Below are positions 17,129 through 25,797 of a DNA stretch of 64,000 nucleotides, in pieces. Both the position numbers and the translations under genes were made by a program. The notes under the pieces were generated by a model. The model was not told the origin of the DNA. It did no database searches and saw nothing but the letters and a program-made list of their open reading frames with translations. The DNA comes from Achromobacter seleniivolatilans (GTDB lineage Bacteria; Pseudomonadota; Gammaproteobacteria; Burkholderiales; Burkholderiaceae_B). Position 1 is the stretch's first letter. Every line of letters begins with the position of its first letter. The stretch is from NCBI RefSeq assembly GCF_030864005.1, contig NZ_CP132976.1:1860001-1924000 (forward strand), given 5' to 3'.

Positions 17129-18055
17129 TCAGGTCTTGCCCCACACGGTGCCCGACGGATTACTGATGGGCGATCCGACGCTATTGCCGTATTCGGTCCA
17201 GGAGCCGTCGTAGTTGCGCACGTCATAACCCAGCAGCTTGCGCAGCGCGAACCACGAATGGCTGGAGCGCTCGCCAATGCGGCAATACGTGATGATGGGC
17301 TTGCTGCCATCCACGCCAGCGGCCTGATAGATCGCCTTCAGCTCGGCTGCCGACTTGAACGTGCCGTCTTCAGCTACCAGCTTGCTCCACGTCACGTTGA
17401 CGGCACCCGGCACGTGTCCAGCCCGCACAGCCAGTTCCGGCACGCCATTGGGCGCAAAAATCTTGCCGTTGTATTCATCGGCCGAACGGATGTCCACCAG
17501 CACGCCCTGCTTGTCGTTGCGCGCCACGGCCAGCACGTCTTGCAAGTGGGCGCGCAAGGCCGGATTCGGCTGTTTGATCTGGGCGGTGCCCGCCGTTTGG
17601 ATCTTGGCGCTGTTCGATAGCGGCCGCCCTTCGGCTTCCCACTTCTTGCGCCCGCCATCCAGGATCTTCACATTGTCGATGCCATAGATATCAAAAATCC
17701 ACGCGCCCCAAGCCGCGAACCAGTTGTTGTTGTCGCCGTACAGAATCGTGGTGGTATCGGCGTTGATTCCCGAACGCGCCAGCAGCGCCTGGAATTGTTT
17801 GGGCGGAGCAATATCGCGATTCACCGTATCGACCAGATCGGTATGCCAGCTGACATTGGCGGCGCCGGGAATGTGGCCGCGTTCAAACAGGCCAGGGTTG
17901 ACGCTGACCTCCACTACCCTCACCTTCGGGTCGTTCAGGTTTTTTTCCAGCCACTCGGTCGTGACCAGATATTTGGCGTGCTGCGCCGTCGCCGGAAAGG
18001 AAACGACGGTTGCCAGCGCGGCAAAGACGCCGAGCAGCAGTTTGCGTGCGGACAT
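17129..18055 (-). CDS. Exported thiosulfate/mercaptopyruvate sulfurtransferase (tandem rhodanese)
   Basis: This 308-residue protein has a signal peptide (FAALATVVSFPATAQ, cleavage about residue 24). The N-terminal rhodanese domain is inactive: its loop reads LYGDNNNWFA. The C-terminal domain has the active Cys in ITYCRIGERSSHSWF. Such two-domain SseA-type enzymes move sulfane sulfur from thiosulfate or 3-mercaptopyruvate to an acceptor. Periplasmic location and the adjacent YeeE-type channel suggest handling of thiosulfate before or during uptake. The divergent neighbour begins 185 bp away. Confidence 0.88.
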   Translation of the reverse strand: MSARKLLLGVFAALATVVSFPATAQHAKYLVTTEWLEKNLNDPKVRVVEVSVNPGLFERGHIPGAANVSWHTDLVDTVNRDIAPPKQFQALLARSGINADTTTILYGDNNNWFAAWGAWIFDIYGIDNVKILDGGRKKWEAEGRPLSNSAKIQTAGTAQIKQPNPALRAHLQDVLAVARNDKQGVLVDIRSADEYNGKIFAPNGVPELAVRAGHVPGAVNVTWSKLVAEDGTFKSAAELKAIYQAAGVDGSKPIITYCRIGERSSHSWFALRKLLGYDVRNYDGSWTEYGNSVGSPISNPSGTVWGKT

Positions 18056-18239
18056 GAGACTTCTCCTGAGTACGGCTACTGTTGAGCCTTTGAAACCCGG
18101 ACGATATCGGTCTGCCCGCGCCGCACGAACGACTTTGTTTTTATATTCTGATTACTGATTCAGGTAGTTGTCAGCAACCGCAGCCCGAACACAATGCCCC
18201 TCGGCTTACTATTGCCTTGCCCCAGCACTGCCTTGAACA

Positions 18240-19652
18240 ATGACCTTGCAGCCAGTCCCTCCATTGCTTGATGCCACCCTGATAGCGGTCGCCCGCCGCT
18301 ATCGCGTGCCTGCGATGCCTGCGGCAACGCCCACCATCCATCCCGCTGCGGCGCTGGGCATAGTGATCGAAGAGGCCCGCAAGGCCGTGGCTTTTGGCAC
18401 ACCTCCGGAGGCCGCTCTAAAGCACCAGTTCATCGATGCGCTGGCGCGCATGATTCATGAAGCGATGGCCCCGGATCGCGGCGACCCGGCCTTTCAGGCC
18501 ATGGTGCTGCGCAAGCGGTCGGCGCAGGTGCAGGAATACGCATCGCTGGCCGCGCACGCGGATCAGGACCGACGCGACATCCAGGCAAGCGCTAACAATC
18601 TTGCCCATCCGGCCAAACTGCTGCGCATGCCGGCAGGCCCGCTGCGTGATGCCTTGGCACAATTGCAGGAAGCCGCGTCCTCGGCATCCTGGCCCGCACT
18701 GTCAGAGATCGCAACGCGGATTCGCGCTATGCCTGACGTCAGGAACACGGCACGGGTCCAGCAGGGTTTGACGCGGCTGATCCAAGGCGCGGCGCTTGCG
18801 CGCCTGCAACGGCTGGATGAGTTGTCGGCTGATGAACAGGTCCGAACGTACCAGACGCTATGGAACCGCTTTTCCCATCGTCCGGGCAGCCCTGAAGCCC
18901 TATCGGTAGGGAATGCCGCGCAGCAGCGCGGCGCGGCCGTTGAAGCCCTGACGTCCCAGGCGCTCGAAGCGCTGGCGCGGCGGCTGGATGACAGCGAACA
19001 CACGCCGGGACGCTATCGCGTCGTTACCTCGATGCGCGTGCCAGCGTCTATTCCCGGCAGCGCTGACCATGCCAAGAGCGAGTGGGACGCCGTCTTGCTG
19101 CGACTGGCACAGAACGAGAACGCCGAACCGGTCTGGGACGTGTGCCTGCTTGCGGAAGCGAAGGCGTCCGTTGACGCGGCAACGACAGACCTGCCCCGCC
19201 TGTTGCGCGGATTGCATCTGCTGGCGCACGCCGAAGAAAATGCGGTTTATTCCTTTCAAAGCAAGCAAGGGCTCGTTCCTTTGCGCGGCGCATCGCTACG
19301 CGCGCTGACTACCGACGAACCGGCCCTGGCCCGAACCGTTCTGTACTGTTGCAACGCACCGGCCGACGCCTGGCCGCGCCTGCTCACTACGTCAAGCCGG
19401 ATGCAACTGCTAGCTGCACCCGCCAGCGTGGAATTCGGATGCGCGGTGGCGGAGCAGCGATCCGCCGATTCTCTACAGCTTCTGCCGATATGGGACGCGC
19501 TACTGGAATCGCCAAAATGGGCGTCAGTGTTGAACCAATACCTCATGCTGCGGCAGGTTCGTGAGCTGATGGTTCATACGGACGATTTGCTGGCGGCGGT
19601 CGCTTTGAACCCCATCGCCGACATGGCGCCGCCCAAAGCCTGCGGTGTGTAG
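18240..19652 (+). CDS. Uncharacterised protein with PD-(D/E)xK nuclease-like motif
   Basis: This 470-residue cytoplasmic protein has no signal or membrane helix. The N-terminal 220 residues are mostly helical. The C-terminal part has a helix with Glu235 (GAAVEALTSQALEAL), then Glu281-Trp-Asp283 in a strand (SEWDAVLL), and Glu306-Ala-Lys308 at the end of the next strand (DVCLLAEAKAS). This order (E, D, ExK) matches the core of restriction-endonuclease-fold nucleases. I infer a DNA-processing role; the motif is short and could be chance. It starts 185 bp from the rhodanese gene and overlaps the 3' end of ligD tail-to-tail by 79 bp. The reverse frame is clearly LigD, and this frame has normal codon use to the end. 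Confidence 0.6.
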   Translation: MTLQPVPPLLDATLIAVARRYRVPAMPAATPTIHPAAALGIVIEEARKAVAFGTPPEAALKHQFIDALARMIHEAMAPDRGDPAFQAMVLRKRSAQVQEYASLAAHADQDRRDIQASANNLAHPAKLLRMPAGPLRDALAQLQEAASSASWPALSEIATRIRAMPDVRNTARVQQGLTRLIQGAALARLQRLDELSADEQVRTYQTLWNRFSHRPGSPEALSVGNAAQQRGAAVEALTSQALEALARRLDDSEHTPGRYRVVTSMRVPASIPGSADHAKSEWDAVLLRLAQNENAEPVWDVCLLAEAKASVDAATTDLPRLLRGLHLLAHAEENAVYSFQSKQGLVPLRGASLRALTTDEPALARTVLYCCNAPADAWPRLLTTSSRMQLLAAPASVEFGCAVAEQRSADSLQLLPIWDALLESPKWASVLNQYLMLRQVRELMVHTDDLLAAVALNPIADMAPPKACGV

Positions 19653-22153
19653 TCATCCCACGGCGCGTTAGCCACGTCCAATCGCGTATGGATATTGCTG
19701 ATGTTCCAATGCGCGCCGCCGCTGATTTTTTCCAGTTCGTCCCATGCGACCGGAACGGAAACCCCCAAGCCGGGACGCGCGCGTGCAGACCATGCCGCCA
19801 CGGTCGTCGCCCCAAAACCATTGCGCAGATAATCGGCAAAGATTTTCCCGACGCGATTGGAAGGGCCGCTTTTCGCCACGAATAGCTGCGGCAGCGTTTG
19901 GGCCAGATGACGCACAATCGCTTGCGAAAATGCCTTCACGGTGTCCCAGTCGTATTGCCTGCGCAACGGAACGACAACGTGCAAGCCCTTTCCGCCACTG
20001 GTTTTCAACCATGCGCGCAAGCCCAGCTCTTCCAGCATTATCCTCACCAGCTTGGCCGCTTGCCGCATAGAGGTCCAGGCCACCCCTGCACCTGGGTCCA
20101 GGTCGAATGTCATCCGGTCGGGTTTTGCTATGGCGTCTTTCGTGGCGTTCCAGGTATGGAACTCCACCACATTCATCTGCACGGCAGACATGACAGCTTC
20201 CAGCGTGGCAACTTCCAACAGCGGCGCGTGGCCAGGGTCCAGATGCACGGGCAGCGTCAGGACGCCGGGCATGTCGGATTCAAGGTGCTTTTGAAAAAAC
20301 AACTGCCCGTCAATGCCGGACGGCGCCCGCAGAAATGACACGGGACGGGCTTTGAGATGATGCAGCAGCAAAGGCGCCACCAAGCCGTAATAGCGAGCCA
20401 GATCAAGTTTGGTGCCGCCCGTTGATGCGTCGATGATCCGATCCGGATGCGTCAGCTTGCCCGGCTTCAAACGGCCGGCGGCAGGCACGGCGCTTGCGTT
20501 GCCCGCCGGCGCTTTCACGTCTTTCGCGTGGACCGTCTTCTCTCGGGTGATGTTGCGCGCCGGCTTGTCCTGCCGCAACCCGCGAAAGACAGCATGGCGT
20601 ATGTGCCCGCCATCGGTCCAATCTCCAAACGAGACCTCGGCAACCACTTCGGGCCGCACCCACTGCACGCCTTTGCCTTCTGCTGCCGCTACCGCCACGG
20701 GCTTTGCGTCAGTCTTGATCCTGGCCAGTTGTTCTTGCAGATGCCGCAAGCCCTGGTCATCAAAGCCCGTCCCTACCTTGCCCGCGTAGCGCAGCGCGCC
20801 ATCCGCCTCGTGTACCGCCAGCAGCAGCGCGCCCAGCCCGACTCGTCCGCCCTTGGGCGCGGTGTAGCCCACGATCACGAATTCCTGACGCTGCGCGCAC
20901 TTGACCTTGATCCAGCTATCCGTGCGGCGTGACACATAGGGGGAAGACCGGCGCTTGGCCATAATGCCCTCAAGCCCCATTTTGCAGGCGGACGCGACGA
21001 GCTGGTCGGGCGCCACATCAAAGTCCTCACTGAATCGCAGGCACTCAGCATCGCCAGCGGCCATCAGTTGCGCCAGCAATCCCCGGCGCACTGTCAGCGG
21101 TTCCTGCCTCAAGTCGCGCCCGCCGATAAACGGCAGGTCGAAGGCATAAAAAATGATGTCTCTGGTGCGCTCGCTATCGAAGGCATTTTGCAGCGCCTGA
21201 AAGCTGGGCACGCCGCTATCGTTCAGCACCACCACTTCGCCATCGACCCAGGCGCATTGCGACGGCAATTTGCGGAACGCGCCGAGCAGATGCGGCATCT
21301 TCTCGCTCCAATCGTGGCCATTGCGCGTGTAGAGCTTGACCCCGGACGCATCCAGGCGGGCCATCAAGCGGTAGCCGTCGAACTTCACTTCGTAGAGCCA
21401 ATCCGCCGCGCCGCCAGGCACGCCGTCGGCCAACGTCGCAAGCTGGGGTTTCATTGAATCAGGAAGGTCAGCAGCCTGGCCGGGCAGCGGCTCGTCATCG
21501 GACGTTGGCGCTTGTTTGCGTTTGGACGCTTTGGCGTTGGCGCGGGAGTTGGAATTGGAGTCGGCTGTGGTCTTGGCTTTGGTCTTGGACACCCGCTTAC
21601 GCAGCGGAACGACGCTATCCGGCATCTCATCCACGACACTGAACTCGCGTTCAGCCCGGGCATGGCCGTCCCTGTCCTTGATCAGCAACCAGGCCGGCTG
21701 CTTATCGGTTTCTTTGCCTTTCATGCGCACAAGCGCCCAGCGTCCCTGCATTTTTACGCCATGCAGATCAAATTTCAGATGCCCTGCCCGATAACCCTCG
21801 AGGGCGTCGCCAACCGGCGTCCAACTGCCCTCGTCCCAGATGATCACCTTGCCCGCGCCGTATTCGCCCTTTGGGATCTGGCCTTCGAACTCGTTGTAGG
21901 CGATGGGATGATCCTCAACCTGCACGGCCATGCGCTTGACCGACGGATCGTAGCTGGGGCCCTTGGGTACCGCCCAGCTCTTCATGGCGCCGTCCAGCTC
22001 CAGCCGAAAGTCGTAGTGCAAGTGGCTGGCCCAATGCTTCTGAATGACAAACGCCCTCGCTTCCTCGTTGGCCTCGCCACCGTCGGCTGGCTCCGAGGTC
22101 ACCGCGAAATTGCGCTTTTCGCGGTACTTTTTAAGGCTGTCGGTCATGGTCAC
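19574..22153 (-). CDS. ligD: Multifunctional ATP-dependent DNA ligase D of NHEJ
   Basis: This 859-residue protein has the Pseudomonas-type order phosphoesterase, ligase, polymerase. The 3'-phosphoesterase is at about residues 30-175 (His40, His44, His46 in QKHWASHLHYDFRLE). A Lys/Ser/Asn/Ala-rich linker spans 185-225. The adenylating Lys257 lies in EVKFDGYR, with ligase motifs to about residue 540. The primase-like polymerase spans about 565-850, with metal ligands Asp684 and Asp686 in FDLDPG and a later SGGKGLHVV. It repairs double-strand breaks with Ku, including end cleaning and ribonucleotide fill-in. Its ATG overlaps the ku stop codon by 4 bp, so the two are co-translated. The 3' end overlaps the convergent nuclease-like gene by 79 bp. 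Confidence 0.97.
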   Translation of the reverse strand: MTMTDSLKKYREKRNFAVTSEPADGGEANEEARAFVIQKHWASHLHYDFRLELDGAMKSWAVPKGPSYDPSVKRMAVQVEDHPIAYNEFEGQIPKGEYGAGKVIIWDEGSWTPVGDALEGYRAGHLKFDLHGVKMQGRWALVRMKGKETDKQPAWLLIKDRDGHARAEREFSVVDEMPDSVVPLRKRVSKTKAKTTADSNSNSRANAKASKRKQAPTSDDEPLPGQAADLPDSMKPQLATLADGVPGGAADWLYEVKFDGYRLMARLDASGVKLYTRNGHDWSEKMPHLLGAFRKLPSQCAWVDGEVVVLNDSGVPSFQALQNAFDSERTRDIIFYAFDLPFIGGRDLRQEPLTVRRGLLAQLMAAGDAECLRFSEDFDVAPDQLVASACKMGLEGIMAKRRSSPYVSRRTDSWIKVKCAQRQEFVIVGYTAPKGGRVGLGALLLAVHEADGALRYAGKVGTGFDDQGLRHLQEQLARIKTDAKPVAVAAAEGKGVQWVRPEVVAEVSFGDWTDGGHIRHAVFRGLRQDKPARNITREKTVHAKDVKAPAGNASAVPAAGRLKPGKLTHPDRIIDASTGGTKLDLARYYGLVAPLLLHHLKARPVSFLRAPSGIDGQLFFQKHLESDMPGVLTLPVHLDPGHAPLLEVATLEAVMSAVQMNVVEFHTWNATKDAIAKPDRMTFDLDPGAGVAWTSMRQAAKLVRIMLEELGLRAWLKTSGGKGLHVVVPLRRQYDWDTVKAFSQAIVRHLAQTLPQLFVAKSGPSNRVGKIFADYLRNGFGATTVAAWSARARPGLGVSVPVAWDELEKISGGAHWNISNIHTRLDVANAPWDDYTPQALGGAMSAMGFKATAASKSSV

Positions 22154-23088
22154 GCCGCCTTACGCGCTTTGCTGGGTGCCTTGGATGCTTTCGCTGGCGT
22201 TTTCTTTGCGGCCGTTTTTTTCACCGCCGCCTTTTTGGGCGTCGCCTTTTTAGCGGGCTCTGCGCTGGACTTCGCTGCCTTCTTGCCGCCTGCCGCCCCC
22301 TTCAAGCTGCGTTGCAGCAACTCCGTCAGATCAATCACATTGTCTGCATAAGCGGGCGCTTCTTCCTGAGGCTCGACCACCGTTTCGGTTTTGCCTGCCT
22401 TCACCTTCTTTTCCACCAGACCCATTACTGCCGCCTTGAATTCATCTTTGAATTCATCAGGGTCCCAGTGACCGGACATGTCTTCCACCAGCATCTTGGC
22501 CATCTTCAATTCGCTGGCGCTAGGGGTCATGTTCTTGGCGCCCGCCTTGGGCAGATCCAGTTCGTCCACGGATTTGACGTCGTCGCCCCATCGCATCAGA
22601 TTCAGCACCAGCGCGTCTCCCAGCGGAATCAGCGCCGCCAGATGTTGCTTGGTCTGGATAACGACTTTTGCGATACCGATCTTGCCCGTTTTGGTCAGGG
22701 TGTCGCGCAGCAAGGCATAGACTTTCTGCCCTTTGTTGACGGGCGCCACGTAATACGGGCGCTCCAAATAAACAAAGGACACGTCGGCCGCGTCCACAAA
22801 CTGCTGGATTTCAATGGTTTGCGTGGTGCGTGGATACGCTTCGGCGATCTCATCAGGGCAAATGATGACGTACTGACCGTCTTCATACTCCACGCCCTTC
22901 ACGATGTTGTCTTTGTCGATTTCCTTGCCGGTACGCTTATTGATGCGCTTGTACCCGACAGGGTCCATCGACCGCTTATCCAGCCAGTCAAAATCCACGC
23001 CCGATTCGGTCGTAGCGGTGTGTAAACCGACAGGAATGTGGACCAAACCAAAGGAAATAGCCCCCTTCCAGATGGTTCTTGTTGCCAT
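22150..23088 (-). CDS. ku: Ku-type DNA end-binding protein
   Basis: This 312-residue protein opens MATRTIWKGAISFGLVHIPV, the conserved start of bacterial Ku. It forms a homodimeric ring that binds double-strand ends and recruits LigD. The core Ku domain ends near residue 255 (NVIDLTELLQRSL). The last 50 or so residues are a Lys/Ala/Pro-rich histone-H1-like tail with repeated K-K-A/T units; such tails help DNA binding and stretches of nucleoid. It is the first gene of a ku-ligD operon; the intergenic region 23089-23523 presumably carries its promoter. Confidence 0.97.
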   Translation of the reverse strand: MATRTIWKGAISFGLVHIPVGLHTATTESGVDFDWLDKRSMDPVGYKRINKRTGKEIDKDNIVKGVEYEDGQYVIICPDEIAEAYPRTTQTIEIQQFVDAADVSFVYLERPYYVAPVNKGQKVYALLRDTLTKTGKIGIAKVVIQTKQHLAALIPLGDALVLNLMRWGDDVKSVDELDLPKAGAKNMTPSASELKMAKMLVEDMSGHWDPDEFKDEFKAAVMGLVEKKVKAGKTETVVEPQEEAPAYADNVIDLTELLQRSLKGAAGGKKAAKSSAEPAKKATPKKAAVKKTAAKKTPAKASKAPSKARKAA

Positions 23089-23523
23089 GATTGCCTCCCT
23101 GACGCAAAGGACGGCGCATGCGCCGCCTTTGCAGGACGCCCGAGTGCTCTCAGGCTGCCGCGGTCAATCAGCAAGTTTCATGCCTGCATTGCGGTGCATT
23201 GCGGCGATCTCCAAGGTCGGCGCTGCCCCGCCCTCACCCGCCACAGATTCGAAAACTTGCAAGTGACTGGCCATGCAATCAGAAGGGAGGGACTCTGCTA
23301 TCTGCGAATCAGCTTTCAACACAGAAACGAATGAATCTGCTACCAGCAGATTTCCTCATTTTGTGCAAAACCCTATCTAGGACAAGGCCTATGGTTTTTC
23401 TTTCAACAGGTGGATATCTTCGACAAGCGTGACGATCAAGAAAGAACGAGTCGAATCAACGTCGGCTGAAACAGATACAGAAGTACTGAGCGCGTCCGAT
23501 CACTAAATAATTAGAGGCATGGA
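23089..23523. other. Gene-free stretch between ku and the low-GC gene pair
   Basis: These 435 bp separate divergent ku and the L,D-transpeptidase-like gene. Base composition falls from the GC-rich ku side to roughly 45 % GC by eye near 23300. Open frames here are short and do not resemble genes. No integrase, IS end or clear att repeat is seen. AGAGG at 23513-23517 is the ribosome site of the next gene. Confidence 0.5.
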
Positions 23524-24105
23524 ATGTCTGAGCAACGATATACGGCCAATGGAACTTCTGGGTGGCTAAGAGTGAAACTACAGCCATCCGGCAAAGAAAT
23601 ATCATTGCCGGAGTATCTAAAAGTAAAATACGAGGGTTCGTCGGGCGGGCGAGACACTTTCGTTGTGCAAGAGGGAGTGCATGCCGGGAAAAAATGTTCG
23701 GTCATCACTGGCTATCTCAAAATCGGCAATCCTGGATACAAGCCAGCGGCTCGCTTATCCTTCAGTTTGAATGGTGAACTGCTTACATATCCCGGCGGCA
23801 GGATAAAAGCGATTACCTCAGAGACTAACTCCATACCTGTCGGAACGTACCCCATTCAAATTCCAGACTTCCCACACCCTGGAGGCTCGAATTACACAAG
23901 CCGGTCAGATTATGCAAAAAGTTGGTTTTATCTTGGAATAGGAAATGCAGTCGCCTATAACAATGACCGATATCTACATCCAGGCGCAGTCAGCGCGGGT
24001 TGCATTACAGTTGATGCAAACAAATGGACGGATCTTTATCGTCATCTAATTCTTTGCAGAGGGAATGATGGAAAAACGGTCGGCACTGTCACGGTTGTGG
24101 CTTAG
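23524..24105 (+). CDS. L,D-transpeptidase-like protein without signal peptide
   Basis: This 193-residue protein lacks a signal peptide. The C-terminal half has an L,D-transpeptidase-like active-site layout: ITSETNSIPVGTYPI, then His152 in YLHPG, then Ser157 and catalytic-type Cys160 in VSAGCITVD. Enzymes with this H...SxGC pattern form or cleave peptidoglycan cross-links. Lack of an export signal and overlap with a gene for an exported protein resemble secreted peptidoglycan-targeting effectors (for example Tlde-type T6SS effectors) with immunity proteins. No VgrG, PAAR or Hcp gene is nearby. GC content is about 45 % by eye, against roughly 63 % around it, suggesting transfer. AGAGG lies 6 nt before the ATG. 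The fold call is moderate; the effector role is inference. Confidence 0.62.
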   Translation: MSEQRYTANGTSGWLRVKLQPSGKEISLPEYLKVKYEGSSGGRDTFVVQEGVHAGKKCSVITGYLKIGNPGYKPAARLSFSLNGELLTYPGGRIKAITSETNSIPVGTYPIQIPDFPHPGGSNYTSRSDYAKSWFYLGIGNAVAYNNDRYLHPGAVSAGCITVDANKWTDLYRHLILCRGNDGKTVGTVTVVA

Positions 24106-24616
24106 CGCATTCTTGGTATGGGCGGGGCCTGTTTACAGTGACTCCTTATCAGGAGAGTTTTTAACGCAGAAGCAGCTGACTAAGCCTGAAGTAATTACCA
24201 AATGGCTACAGGACAATCCGGAAGGCGTCGACAAAAAAGGCGCTGCATTTTCCTTTGACGAGGGTTTGAAATACAAACGCAGGAAGTATTGGTCCGCCGC
24301 CGCCAAATCGTTTGGGGAAAGCGCCATTCGCTATCCAAGTCCGCAAGTATTGACTGAATACGCAATGGCTAATCTTTACATGCTGGGGGAAATCCGAACT
24401 CAAAAAGGAAACACACAGCTTGGAGTCGAAGCCGATATTAACTATGCCATCATGCAGTACCGCTCCGTCATGGCAGCAGATAAAACGCTCAACGCTTTAT
24501 CTGAAGCTGAAAAAATTCAGATAAAGGAAAACATAGAATGCTTGACGGATTATTTGAAGACACGGCGAGCATCTCGTGAGTGCCAGCCATTAAAGTATTA
24601 TGGATTAGCACCCTGA
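24068..24616 (+). CDS. Small exported protein, possible immunity partner
   Basis: This 182-residue protein begins MEKRSALSRLWLSAFLVWAG, a signal peptide cleaved near V-Y-S, so it should be periplasmic. The mature part is helical and may hold one TPR-like unit (FDEGLKYKRRKYWSAAAKSF, YAMANLYMLGE). No family is recognised. It overlaps the L,D-transpeptidase-like gene by 38 bp, and AGAGGGA at 24057-24063 lies in the upstream coding region; an ATG three bases earlier at 24065 is the alternative start. Tight overlap, a periplasmic address and the same low GC make it a plausible antidote or adaptor for the upstream enzyme. This is inference. Confidence 0.7.
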   Translation: MEKRSALSRLWLSAFLVWAGPVYSDSLSGEFLTQKQLTKPEVITKWLQDNPEGVDKKGAAFSFDEGLKYKRRKYWSAAAKSFGESAIRYPSPQVLTEYAMANLYMLGEIRTQKGNTQLGVEADINYAIMQYRSVMAADKTLNALSEAEKIQIKENIECLTDYLKTRRASRECQPLKYYGLAP

Positions 24617-24757
24617 TTTGAAACGAACTTGTCGCCGCATCTGCTATTTTTGGCGCCCACCCGAATTAGGTCATGAAGACAGGCTTCTGCGGCAGACTGA
24701 TACCGCATTGGCCTTTCATGTACGAACCGCGTGACGTCTATCGCGAGGCCGCCCGAC

Positions 24758-25636
24758 TCAAACGGCGCCCACGCCCGCTATGCCGTTCAGCTCGCGAACT
24801 TCGTCTTCAGGCAGATGCAGATTGGCAGCAGTCAGGTTCTCTCTCAGATGTGCCACCGAAGACGTGCCCGGAATCACCAGGATGTTGGGCGCGCGCTGCA
24901 ACAACCACGCAATCGCCACCTGCATCGGCGTCGCGCTCAAGCGCTGCGCAACCTGCGTCAGGGTTTCGGACTGCAAGGGCGTAAAACCGCCCAGCGGAAA
25001 ATAGGGCACGTAGGCAATACCATCTTGCGCCAAAGCATCGATCAAGGCGTCGTCTTCGCGGTGCGCCAGGTTGTACTGATTCTGCACGCAAACGATATCG
25101 CACAGACTGCGCCCTTCCTGGATCTGCGTGGCCGTCACATTGCTGAGTCCAATGTGACGCACCAGGCCGCGTTGTTGCAGACCGATCAGCGCGGATAGCG
25201 GTTCTGCTATCGAACCTTCTTCCGGCCCATGCACACCGTACATCAGGCGCAGGTTGACGACATCCAGCGTCTCCAGCCCCAGATTGCGCAGGTTATCTTC
25301 CACCGCGCGTTCCAACTCAGCGCCGCTGTCGGCGCGTATCCATGACGCGTCTTCGCCGCGCCGCGCGCCAATCTTGGTGACCAGCACCAGATCGTCCGGG
25401 TAAGGCGCCAGCGCCTCGCGGATGATCTGGTTGGTGACGTGCGGGCCGTAGAAATCGCTGGTGTCGATATGGTTGACACCACTGGCGACCGCCTCGCGCA
25501 ACACGGTCAATGCCGCGTCTCGGTTGCGCGGCGGCCCAAAGACGCCCGGACCCGCCAGTTGCATTGCGCCATAACCCAGGCGCGTGACCTGCTTGCTCCC
25601 AAGTGCGTAGGTACCTGCTTGCTGAATCGGCTGCAT
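24758..25636 (-). CDS. Aldo/keto reductase (YdbC-like)
   Basis: This 292-residue cytosolic NADPH-dependent oxidoreductase has a TIM-barrel. AKR signatures are GYGAMQLAGPGVFGPP, HIDTSDFYGP (catalytic Asp and Tyr), LVTKIGARRG (catalytic Lys), IGLSNVTATQI and VIPGTSS near the NADP 2'-phosphate pocket. The strand that carries the catalytic His in classical AKRs reads VVNLRLM here, as in YdbC-type reductases. The physiological substrate is unknown. It is a single-gene unit downstream of the TonB receptor gene, with a 161-bp gap. Confidence 0.9.
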   Translation of the reverse strand: MQPIQQAGTYALGSKQVTRLGYGAMQLAGPGVFGPPRNRDAALTVLREAVASGVNHIDTSDFYGPHVTNQIIREALAPYPDDLVLVTKIGARRGEDASWIRADSGAELERAVEDNLRNLGLETLDVVNLRLMYGVHGPEEGSIAEPLSALIGLQQRGLVRHIGLSNVTATQIQEGRSLCDIVCVQNQYNLAHREDDALIDALAQDGIAYVPYFPLGGFTPLQSETLTQVAQRLSATPMQVAIAWLLQRAPNILVIPGTSSVAHLRENLTAANLHLPEDEVRELNGIAGVGAV

Positions 25637-25797
25637 AGGAAATCTCCAGAGTGATCCGCAAGCTTAGTCTTTTCCCGAGCCCTGGATAATCGGGCAAAAC
25701 ATCACCGGGTTCAATGCCGGGCGTCAACGAAGCAGGCCCATGCGCAAGAGCATGAGCCTTATTTGCGCCGCACCCGTTTAGCGGGCCATACGGCGAA

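Noticed and set aside
21500..21610. Repetitive-looking sequence considered as a DNA repeat
   Set aside because: It encodes the Lys/Ser/Asn/Ala linker of LigD; the repeats come from codon bias in a low-complexity linker.
22150..22330. Repeats at the ku 3' end considered as a minisatellite
   Set aside because: They encode the Lys/Ala-rich tail typical of many bacterial Ku proteins.
23089..24757. Low-GC segment considered as a prophage or integrative element
   Set aside because: No integrase, phage structural gene, IS end or flanking direct repeat is visible; only two genes show the shift.
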